In this document: positions 32,035 through 38,795 of the stretch, one piece after another
Layout: each line of letters begins with the position of its first letter
Numbering within the stretch: position 1 is the stretch's first letter
Assembly (NCBI GenBank): GCA_017563185.1
Contig: JAFXIL010000061.1
Coordinates: 1 to 42,529, forward strand
Length of the DNA stretch: 42,529 nucleotides
Reading direction: 5' to 3'
Origin: Kiritimatiellia bacterium
GTDB taxonomy: Bacteria > Verrucomicrobiota > Kiritimatiellia > RFP12 > UBA1067
Program-made: the position numbers and the translations under genes
Notes under the pieces: generated by a model
What the model was told of the DNA's origin: nothing
Databases searched by the model: none
What the model saw: the letters and a program-made list of their open reading frames with translations, nothing else

Positions 32035-32057
32035 ATCATACCATTTTCAGAATGGTA
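32035..32057 (-). promoter_or_regulatory. Ribokinase operon promoter with overlapping operator
   Basis: The extended -10 is TGGTATGAT on the minus strand (32035-32043). TACCATTTTCAGAATGGTA (32039-32057), a 7-bp inverted repeat around 5 nt, overlaps it. A half-copy, ATACCATTTTC, recurs at 32179-32189 about 140 bp upstream, which suggests a second operator. No regulator gene adjoins the operon. Confidence 0.55.
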
Positions 32058-32223
32058 AAATCAACACAGCAAAGTGATTATGCACAGAAAGCTGCTTTTG
32101 CAGGTTTGGGAAAACCCGCCGCATCGAAGCGCTCCTTGCGCGCAGAATCTTGACGCCGCACACCCAGAACGTGAAGTGATACCATTTTCTCGTGATTAAG
32201 TCAATGTATCCGCATGATGTGTC

Positions 32224-32272
32224 GATTTTTGTGCCTAATCTATCTTTGAAACGCAGATTAGGCACCAAAATC
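32224..32272. repeat. Long near-perfect inverted repeat
   Basis: GATTTT-x-GTGCCTAATCT pairs with AGATTAGGCAC-x-AAAATC: 17 pairs with one mismatch around a 13-nt loop. No U-tract follows on either strand, so it is not a normal terminator. It may be a mobile-element relic or a structured RNA. Otherwise the 32058-32334 region holds no gene that I can support. Confidence 0.7.
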
Positions 32273-32334
32273 TAATCTCAAACCCAAACCCCGGTCTCGC
32301 CCCACGCGCCCGGCAGTTTTTCCGCAACTCCTGC

Positions 32335-32347
32335 GGGGACTGTCCCC
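32335..32347. repeat. GGGGACTGTCCCC palindrome at the broken end of a DUF262 gene
   Basis: The 13-bp palindrome directly abuts the stop codon (32348-32350) of a truncated DUF262 frame. A small hairpin CCGCA/TGCGG lies immediately to its left. Confidence 0.75.
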
Positions 32348-32569
32348 TCAATCCCTTTTCACCCAGTACATGATGCCGAGGGGGAAGTTCTTGGAGACGG
32401 TGTCGATGACGGCGTTGCGCTTCGCGTCGTCGTAGATGTAGTTGCGCTGGTACTTCGGGCGGATGTTCAGGCGGCCGGAGTAGCCGTAGATGCCCTCCTC
32501 GCGGTCGGAGTCGTCAACATAGCCCGTCACAACCTCCCGCACCGTCACCTTGAGCGGAGTGATGTTCAT
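32348..32569 (-). pseudogene. DUF262 (GmrSD-type) N-terminal fragment
   Basis: The 73-aa frame reads MNITPLKVTVREVVTGYVDD, then YGYSGRLNIRPKYQRNYIYD and NAVIDTVSKNFPLGIMYWVKRD. That is the start of the DUF262 domain of GmrS-type modification-dependent nucleases. Full proteins continue with the catalytic IDGQQR motif right after this point. The frame ends before it, at the edge of the GGGGACTGTCCCC palindrome, so the nuclease is lost. The ATG lacks a good ribosome site. Confidence 0.75.
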
Positions 32570-32619
32570 TTTCTGGCTTGGTCTTGATTGTCAAAGTGTA
32601 TTGTTTGCACGTCGGCTTG

Positions 32620-32844
32620 TCATACGGGTTGTCCACAAAGCTCCGTATCGGGCTGGAAATTCTTGACCTTTTCAAACAGGGTGTCAAGCGTCTCGCCTTC
32701 AAAAAGATTCTTCTGCCAGTCGGTGTAGTCAAAGGCAGCGTTCGTGACTAAGCTTATGAAACGTTCCGCGTCAACCGGGCCTACGGAATTCATCAGCACG
32801 TTCATGCACTTTACGGACAGTTCATTGTCTGTTGTCTGGTTCAT
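32620..32844 (-). CDS. Small partner protein of a PIN toxin (putative antitoxin)
   Basis: The predicted 74-aa protein starts MNQTTDNELSVKCMNVLMNS and continues VGPVDAERFISLV, FDYTDWQKNLF and GETLDTLFEKV. It resembles the small acidic proteins paired with PIN toxins of the MRVYLDNCCYNRP type (V-G-V-x-x-E-x-FI ... FDYTxWQ). GGAGG lies 5 nt before the ATG, and the truncated toxin frame ends only 10 nt upstream. It appears complete. The antitoxin role is inferred from gene pairing. Confidence 0.6.
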   Translation of the reverse strand: MNQTTDNELSVKCMNVLMNSVGPVDAERFISLVTNAAFDYTDWQKNLFEGETLDTLFEKVKNFQPDTELCGQPV

Positions 32845-32854
32845 CCTGCCTCCA

Positions 32855-33049
32855 TTATGAAACTCGACGCTTGGGATCAGGATTGAATGAAATCTCATAG
32901 TCAAGAATCTTCGACCAGACGAAATCAACCTTGCGCATGTACATCATCAACTGCACCGTAAGCTTCGCGAGAGCTTCGAGTTTAATACGCATCTGCCGCC
33001 AGTCGTCAAACGGGCGGTTATAGCAGCAGTTGTCGAGGTACACTCTCAT
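32855..33049 (-). pseudogene. PIN-domain toxin, C-terminally truncated
   Basis: The 64-aa frame MRVYLDNCCYNRPFDDWRQM, RIKLEALAKLTVQLM, FVWSKILDYEISFNPDPKRR is the N-terminal part of a PIN-domain ribonuclease; the first acidic residue is Asp6. Intact relatives are about twice as long and need further acidic residues in the missing half. It stops 10 nt before the partner gene. It keeps a good promoter (TTGAAA-N18-TATAAT, 33076-33105), so the surviving partner may still be expressed from it. Confidence 0.7.
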
Positions 33050-33075
33050 CGTGTCAGTCTTTCTGTACGGTGGAT

Positions 33076-33105
33076 ATTATACTAAAATTTCCCCTGCGTT
33101 TTCAA
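33076..33105 (-). promoter_or_regulatory. Promoter of the PIN toxin/partner pair
   Basis: Minus strand TTGAAA (33100-33105), 18-bp spacer, TATAAT (33076-33081). Confidence 0.65.
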
Positions 33106-33181
33106 GGACACCGCGAAAAATGTTTCACGTAGAGCACGCCTCTCTCCTTGTTTTGTAATTTCTGTAATCTTTCATCTGCAC

Positions 33182-33210
33182 TTGCGTTTTTTCATGAGGC
33201 CTGTTATAAT
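33182..33210 (+). promoter_or_regulatory. Strong promoter of a broken regulator gene
   Basis: TTGCGT, 17-bp spacer, extended -10 TGTTATAAT (hexamer 33205-33210). The ATG is 8 nt downstream, so the leader would be 1-2 nt. Confidence 0.7.
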
Positions 33211-33218
33211 GCGCGCCC

Positions 33219-33368
33219 ATGAAGAAAATGCGTAACGTGCTGCTGCTCCTCACGCCGTCCACCCCCCCCGGCGGCTCGAGGGCATTGCGCTTTTTGCCAG
33301 GAGCAGGTCGTGGCACCTCACGATCGCCGACAACTGGAACGCACTCTCTCGCTGGCTAATCCCTGCGA
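33219..33368 (+). pseudogene. XylR-like regulator, frameshifted N-terminal fragment
   Basis: The frame starts MKKMRNVLLLLTPSTP. After a run of eight or nine C residues the family-like reading shifts to RRLEGIALFARSRSWHLTIAD, NWNALSRW. Together they match the ligand-binding start of XylR-type (AraC/LacI-like) regulators (V-LLL ... G-A-FAR-R-WHL). The frame shift lies in the poly-C tract and the similarity ends exactly at the GGGACTGTCCCC repeat at 33369. It is dead, though its promoter is intact. Confidence 0.6.
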
Positions 33369-33380
33369 GGGACTGTCCCC
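33369..33380. repeat. GGGACTGTCCCC palindrome at the broken end of the regulator
   Basis: Flanks are CCTGCGA on the left and GCGAATATCCC on the right. The left flank (CTGCG) is shared with the copy at 32335. Confidence 0.7.
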
Positions 33381-33419
33381 GCGAATATCCCTTAGCAGGT
33401 CTGAGCAAAAGACGCGTCG

Positions 33420-36400
33420 TCATTTAATAAAGATGACGCAAGACTGAGGCTCGTAGAAGAGACCGTCCGATTTCGAGATCATCATGCCATTGCGGTCGCC
33501 CGCAAGACGGAAGCGGATCTTGGCAGTCGGGCGTTCAGACCAGGAAAGAATCTTATCGCCCTTGTTCAAATCGAGATCGCCCACATCGATTAAGACTCTC
33601 TTCCCCTCGGAGAAGGTCAGCCAATTGTGCCCGTCGGTGTCATAGGGCAGTTCGCGTTCCTTGAGGTCTATCACCGCCGTGCCGGGGAATCCGGCGAGCG
33701 ACGTTGCCATCTCGCCGTCACGCAGGAGGAGCGTACCGGTAAACGTGTGGATTGAATTGACGGAGGCTGTGCCACCCGTGAGAATGATTGTGCCAGTGAA
33801 GTCAGACAAGCTGCCCAGAAGGCTCGGCGTGCCGCCGGCGAGCTCGAACACGCCCGTGCCGTGAGCGTGGCTGTTCGCATTGAAATGGAAGTTGCCACCG
33901 CTCGTCAAAATCGTGCCGTTGTTCTCCACGCGGCAGGGGTTGTCAGTGCCGTTGCGGTTGCCGAGCCAGAATTCGCCGGCCATGTGGTTGACCGTTCCAT
34001 CGTTCACGAAGAGTCCGCTTGTGGCAACGAACTGATACGGCGTGCTGCTTCCGGACGTCAGATTGATGTTCATCGTCGCGCCCGTCTTGTTGGTGATCGC
34101 GCCTGAGTACCAAGGAGCCATGGTCAGGAAATCGCAAGTGCATCCGCTTTCGACCGTTATGGGTCCATTGATGGAGTACCAGTAATTGTCGCTTCTAACC
34201 ACGCCGCCGCCCTCGCGCACTATGATGGGCATCGAGAACTGCTGTGTCTTGTTCTTGTCCGAATAGCTAGCCAATATACCGCCGCGCTCTAGGAAGATCG
34301 TTCCCGTTATGCCCATCACGCACCCGGAGCAGGGCTGGAACATGCCGCCGTCCGCCACCACGACATCCTTGCAGTTCAGATACGCCGTTCCGCCGCAGAG
34401 CGCGATGCAGCCCAGATTCTTGATCGTGAGGGTATGGCCCGCGCCGTCGATGCCGTAGCCGTTCCCGCGGAAGTCGATGCGCGAAGTGCCGCCGATCGTC
34501 GCGTCACCCGTCATGACGACGTGTTCAAGATGATACCCCCATTGGCTCCCGGTGGCGTTGTTGACGATCGCGCCAGAGCCGTCCGGACCTTCGCCTTCGA
34601 TGCGGAACGCCTTTCTGCGGACGGGCGAACTGCCGCCGCCCTTACTGTAGTTGATGTCAAACTGGCCCGTACCGTTCACGGTGATCGTACCGCCCGCGCC
34701 GAACACGTCGGCCGTCGTCACGCCGAGCTTGAAGGTGCCGCCGGAGATGGTGATCGGAACGTCGGCGGCGAGCACGCCGCCGCTCCACGTGAACATGCCC
34801 TCGCCATCTACGGCGAGCGAGAAGTTTCCGGCGATCGAGAAGTCCGCCGTCTTTACAAAGTTCGTTCCCGCGCCAAGCGTGAAGCGCACCTCGCCGCGAT
34901 GCGACGGGTCTGTGGAGGCATCGCTGATTGGAAATGCGGTTTCGCTGCCGGGTGCGCCATGTATGACAAGGCGGTGTCCATTGAGGCTTATCGGCCCCGC
35001 CTGCTCGCTTGAGACGAACGTCTCCCAGCCGCCGAGCGGCACGTCCGCGCCAAGCGTGACGATCGTCTCGTAGTTTGGAACGCCGTTTTCCACCACCTCG
35101 TTCGCGCTGTTCACGCACGTCCAGTTGCGTGCGTCGCCGTATTCGCCGTTCCCGGCCGCGCCGGTCCACGTGGCATAGATGGCGTCGGTGTCGCTGACGC
35201 CGTAGTAGAGGCCGATCGGCGTGGAGACGAGCTCTATGCCGCTCTGCGCCGTCTCTTCGTCGAGCGTGAAGACGAGAGAGGGCACCGTCTTCCAGCTGAG
35301 CAGCTTGTCGCCCTTCGAAAGATTGCGGCCCTTGAGGTTGATCGTCACGGGCTTGTTCTCGGGAAGCGTCGTCCAGCCGCTTCCATCAAGCCTGAAAGAC
35401 GTATCCCTTCCCGAAAGATCGAACACCACGGGGCACACCACGCTACCGAGGCTGGTTGCGACCGTGCCGCCGGCCATAACGAGCGTGCCTGTAAAATCGG
35501 AAAGGAAGGCAAACGACGCCGTTCCGCCAGAGACGCGGATCGTGCCCGTGAAGTCCGAGAGGTCGCCTTCCATCCTGGCCGTGCTGCCGGCGAGGTCGAA
35601 GACGCCTGCGCCGTGCGCGCTGTTCTCCGACCTGAAGTAGAAGTTCCCGCCCGTCGTGCGGAACACGCCGTTGTTCTCCACGCGGCAGGGATGCGTCTGA
35701 TCGTCTCTGCTGCCAAAATAGAAGTTCTTCGCCGTGTGGACTACCGTGCCGTCGTTCCTGAAGATACCGCCGACCGCGAAGAAGTCGCCGCCGATGTTGA
35801 TCGTGGCGTCCGTCTCGTTGGTTATGGCGGCGTACCACGGGCCGTCCGTGGGGCAGTCAAGCGTGCAGCCGTCATTCACCGTGATGGGCGCGGAGATTCT
35901 ATACCAATATGAGGACGAGAGGATTTTCCCTCCGCCCTCGCCGACGGTGACCGGGAAATAGAGCGTCTGGGTGTTCCCGTTGGCCCAGCTCGAGAGGATG
36001 CCGCCGTTCTTCAGGACGGCGCCGCCCGTGATGTCCATTATGCCGCCGTTGTTGCACGGCTCCAGCGAGCCGCCGTCCGTGATGACGACGTCTTTGCACT
36101 TGAGATAGGACTCGCCTTCGCAGAACGCAATCTTGCAGCCCTTCACGGTCAGCGTCTTGTCCGTGCCGTAGAGGCCGACAACATTTCCTCCCCTGCTCCT
36201 GAAGTCGATACGGGAGATGCCTCCGATGGTCGCGTCGCCTGTCATCATGACTGTGGAGAAATGCTGGGCCGAGCCGCCGATCGTTGCGTTGTTCACGATG
36301 GCTCCCGAACCATCAGGGCCTTCACCCTCGATGTAGAACTCTCTGGCGTAAGAAGGCGCCATCCAGTCGCCCCAGCCGAAGTGGATGTCATACTGGCCCT

Positions 36401-37484
36401 TGTCTTTGATGGTGAAAGTGCCGGCGGTGCCAAAGACATTCATCGGCCAGGTGTCGAGGCGGAAGAGTCCGTTCGTGACGAGAATAGGCGACTCTTCTGC
36501 CACGGTGCCGCCGCGCCACGCGAGCGTACCGGGGCCGTCCTTGACGAGCGTAGCGCCGCCCGTCACGCACCAACCGGGGTTGGGAAGCGTCTCCCCGTCC
36601 GGCACGGTCACGCACACAGTGCCGGGCGATTCCGTCTCGTCGGTGAACTCAGGCGCGTCGCCGTTGCCGCCGGGGCGGACGTAGCCGATCTTGAGCGTAT
36701 GGCCGTCGAGATGGACTTTCACGCCGGCGGAGATTGCGACTGTCTGGGCGGACCAGTCTTCGTCGCCCGTCAGATGGTAGTCCATGGAGACCACGCGGTC
36801 GGCCGCAGGAAGGAGTTCTAGCGAGCAGGAGCCGATGATCATGGTGCGATCGACGTTGGCCTCCTCTTCGCTCTCGGCGATGCCGTAGAGCTGGAACGTG
36901 TATGATTTTCCAGCTTCGAGCGGCACGTAGCGCATGACGTTGCGGTAGCGGCAGTCGTCCGTGAGCGCCACCAGCTCTTCGAGCTCGTTAGTGACGACGC
37001 CGCAGATCACGGAGATGCCGATGCGCGAGCCATCCCGATGGTAGTCATGGCGCGTGGCATACTGGCAGGTGAAGGCGTAGAGACCTGTCGTCTCAGGCGT
37101 CACGGTCTGCGCGAGCCAAGATGCGCCAGTCGCATAGTCCTTCGCCATCTGGATGAATGCGCGGTAGTTGTCCTTGTCCGAGTCCGGCAGAACGGGGCGC
37201 CATGTGGTGTCGTTACTGGCCGCGATGCCGGCCTGGCCGTAGCCCGTCCAGTTCTCCAGCAAGATCTGGCCCTTCTCGAAGTAGCCCCACTTGCCGCTGT
37301 TGCTGTTCTCGGCGATGGTTGCGCTCTCAAAGTCTGGATTGAGGAAAAGATTCGGATATCCAAACGGCCCAGTGCCCTCGGCGTTAGCCGACATGGCAAC
37401 GAACACCGCAACTGCAAAAGCAACTGTAGAGAGGAATCTTGGCGTTGTACCCCCTCTGACAATTCCATCGGTCATGATCCTCAT
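33420..37484 (-). CDS. Giant secreted beta-helix protein with internal duplication
   Basis: This 1354-aa protein has a basic start and a signal peptide ending near SANA. A galactose-binding-like N-terminal domain follows (NLFLNPDFESA..., LLENWTGYGQAGI, TPETTGLYAFTCQYATR). A long series of short Gly/Asn-rich strands comes next, as in autotransporter-associated beta-helix proteins. Two ~575-aa units repeat in tandem (IEGEGPDGSGAIVNNAT, GDATIGG.SRIDFR, CKDVV..DGG, CRVENNG, LSDFTGTI). Each ends with KGDK.LSW. No outer-membrane barrel or sorting motif is evident. The start at 37484 follows AAGGAG; the much longer open frame upstream crosses the divergent promoter region. Confidence 0.85.
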   Translation of the reverse strand: MRIMTDGIVRGGTTPRFLSTVAFAVAVFVAMSANAEGTGPFGYPNLFLNPDFESATIAENSNSGKWGYFEKGQILLENWTGYGQAGIAASNDTTWRPVLPDSDKDNYRAFIQMAKDYATGASWLAQTVTPETTGLYAFTCQYATRHDYHRDGSRIGISVICGVVTNELEELVALTDDCRYRNVMRYVPLEAGKSYTFQLYGIAESEEEANVDRTMIIGSCSLELLPAADRVVSMDYHLTGDEDWSAQTVAISAGVKVHLDGHTLKIGYVRPGGNGDAPEFTDETESPGTVCVTVPDGETLPNPGWCVTGGATLVKDGPGTLAWRGGTVAEESPILVTNGLFRLDTWPMNVFGTAGTFTIKDKGQYDIHFGWGDWMAPSYAREFYIEGEGPDGSGAIVNNATIGGSAQHFSTVMMTGDATIGGISRIDFRSRGGNVVGLYGTDKTLTVKGCKIAFCEGESYLKCKDVVITDGGSLEPCNNGGIMDITGGAVLKNGGILSSWANGNTQTLYFPVTVGEGGGKILSSSYWYRISAPITVNDGCTLDCPTDGPWYAAITNETDATINIGGDFFAVGGIFRNDGTVVHTAKNFYFGSRDDQTHPCRVENNGVFRTTGGNFYFRSENSAHGAGVFDLAGSTARMEGDLSDFTGTIRVSGGTASFAFLSDFTGTLVMAGGTVATSLGSVVCPVVFDLSGRDTSFRLDGSGWTTLPENKPVTINLKGRNLSKGDKLLSWKTVPSLVFTLDEETAQSGIELVSTPIGLYYGVSDTDAIYATWTGAAGNGEYGDARNWTCVNSANEVVENGVPNYETIVTLGADVPLGGWETFVSSEQAGPISLNGHRLVIHGAPGSETAFPISDASTDPSHRGEVRFTLGAGTNFVKTADFSIAGNFSLAVDGEGMFTWSGGVLAADVPITISGGTFKLGVTTADVFGAGGTITVNGTGQFDINYSKGGGSSPVRRKAFRIEGEGPDGSGAIVNNATGSQWGYHLEHVVMTGDATIGGTSRIDFRGNGYGIDGAGHTLTIKNLGCIALCGGTAYLNCKDVVVADGGMFQPCSGCVMGITGTIFLERGGILASYSDKNKTQQFSMPIIVREGGGVVRSDNYWYSINGPITVESGCTCDFLTMAPWYSGAITNKTGATMNINLTSGSSTPYQFVATSGLFVNDGTVNHMAGEFWLGNRNGTDNPCRVENNGTILTSGGNFHFNANSHAHGTGVFELAGGTPSLLGSLSDFTGTIILTGGTASVNSIHTFTGTLLLRDGEMATSLAGFPGTAVIDLKERELPYDTDGHNWLTFSEGKRVLIDVGDLDLNKGDKILSWSERPTAKIRFRLAGDRNGMMISKSDGLFYEPQSCVIFIK

Positions 37485-37567
37485 GCTCTTCTCCTTTTGA
37501 GTGATGACGCAAAAAGCATACCACAAATCACAGCGGAATTGTTGAACATTCCTCAATCTGCCGAAGA

Positions 37568-37585
37568 AACCTGCATTGGCAGGTT
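37568..37585. promoter_or_regulatory. 18-bp inverted repeat in the divergent region
   Basis: AACCTGCATTGGCAGGTT, a 7-bp stem with a 4-nt loop, between the giant secreted protein gene and its divergent regulator. It is followed by TTTTCT on the plus strand, so it could also be a weak terminator. An operator of the GntR-LacI protein is the better guess. Confidence 0.45.
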
Positions 37586-37629
37586 TTTCTCGTTGGAGGC
37601 GATTTCGCCACCACGACAATATCCTGAAA

Positions 37630-37638
37630 TGATATACT
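37630..37638 (+). promoter_or_regulatory. Extended -10 promoter, leaderless regulator gene
   Basis: TGATATACT (hexamer 37633-37638), then 6 nt, then the GTG start at 37645. Transcription would begin at the start codon. Confidence 0.65.
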
Positions 37639-37644
37639 AGTATC

Positions 37645-38733
37645 GTGATTGAACGTAGCGCAAAATACCTTGCCGTGGCGGACACGCTGAAGCGCGAGAT
37701 CCTGAACGGCAAATACGAATCGCACGAACGTTTCCCGAGCGAGGAGACGCTTGCGCGCAGGTTCGGCGCAAGCCGCCCCACCGTTGAGCGCGCGCTCAGG
37801 GAACTGAAGCGCGAGGGCCTGCTGGAGTCACGCAGCGGTTCCGGATCGTACCTCACCTTCGCCGCGCGCAACGCGGCCGGCGCACTCGGCGTGATTGCCC
37901 CCGACTACCACAAGATCGACTTCTTCACGGACCTATGCGACGGCATCGCGTCCGCCGCGCGCGCCGCCGGATACGACACCCTCCTCGGCGACGTCTCCGC
38001 CCCGGAGGCGCGCGACCGAGGGCGCTGGGCGCTCGACATCGCAAACGCCTACGCCTCGCGGCGCACGGCAGGCGTATTGCTGGAACCTGTGGACCTCATT
38101 CCCGGCTCGCACGAGGCGACGAAGAACGTGCTGGACGTGCTTGCGGCGAAAAACATCCCCGTCGTCCTCATCGACCGCGACTACCTGCCGCCGCCGGCGA
38201 GAAGTCCGTACGACCTCGTGGGCATCGACAACATGCAGGCCGGCTACCGGCTCGCAAAGCACCTGATCGATGCGGGCGCGCGCAACATCCGCTTCCTCAC
38301 CCAGCCCAACTACGCCAGCACCATCCGCGCGCGAATCCAGGGCGTGGCGCAGGCCGCGATCGACGCAGGACTCGTCTGGACGAATGACTTCATCGTGGAG
38401 ACTTCTCCCGGCGACATCGCCGCATTCAGGCGGCTGATGCGCGGCAAGAGCCGTCCGGACGCCTTTGTCTGCCGCAACGACCCGCTCGCGGCGCAGCTCC
38501 TCCAGACGCTGGGGACGCTCGGCTTCAAGGTGCCGGACAAGGTGCGCGTGGCCGGATTCGACGACGCGAAGATCACGAAACTGCTCAACCCGCCGCTAAC
38601 CACTATCCGCCAGCCAGTGAATCTTCTCGCCGAAACCGCGGTCGCGTCGCTTCTCCAGCGCATACGCAACCCCGGCCTCGCCCCGCGTGCAATCCTCCTC
38701 GACACGCAGATGGTCGTGCGCCGCTCAACATGA
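37645..38733 (+). CDS. GntR-LacI hybrid transcriptional regulator (AraR-like)
   Basis: This 362-aa protein has a GntR winged helix in residues 1-70 (YESHERFPSEETLARRFGAS, RPTVERALRELKREGLLESR, GSGSYL). A LacI-type periplasmic-binding-protein fold follows (LGVIAPDYHKIDFFTDLCDG, VLLEPVD, IPVVLIDRDY, VGIDNMQAG, GFDDAKITKLLNPPLTTIRQ). This is the AraR architecture, sensing a sugar and releasing DNA. It is divergent from one giant secreted protein and convergent with another, so these are its likely targets. It probably binds the 37568-37585 palindrome. The start is GTG, fixed by the -10 box 6 nt upstream. Confidence 0.9.
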   Translation: MIERSAKYLAVADTLKREILNGKYESHERFPSEETLARRFGASRPTVERALRELKREGLLESRSGSGSYLTFAARNAAGALGVIAPDYHKIDFFTDLCDGIASAARAAGYDTLLGDVSAPEARDRGRWALDIANAYASRRTAGVLLEPVDLIPGSHEATKNVLDVLAAKNIPVVLIDRDYLPPPARSPYDLVGIDNMQAGYRLAKHLIDAGARNIRFLTQPNYASTIRARIQGVAQAAIDAGLVWTNDFIVETSPGDIAAFRRLMRGKSRPDAFVCRNDPLAAQLLQTLGTLGFKVPDKVRVAGFDDAKITKLLNPPLTTIRQPVNLLAETAVASLLQRIRNPGLAPRAILLDTQMVVRRST

Positions 38734-38795
38734 CCAGCGTCTGACCCATCATTATCATCAAGGCAATAGCCCTAGCCCGAGATGCCGAAGTCGCG

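Noticed and set aside
32047-32268. 73-aa minus-strand frame upstream of ribokinase
   Set aside because: It crosses the long inverted repeat and the ribokinase operator; no ribosome site or homology.
37568-37590. Terminator reading of the AACCTGC/GCAGGTT stem with TTTTCT
   Set aside because: No gene on the plus strand ends upstream of it; its place between divergent promoters fits an operator better.
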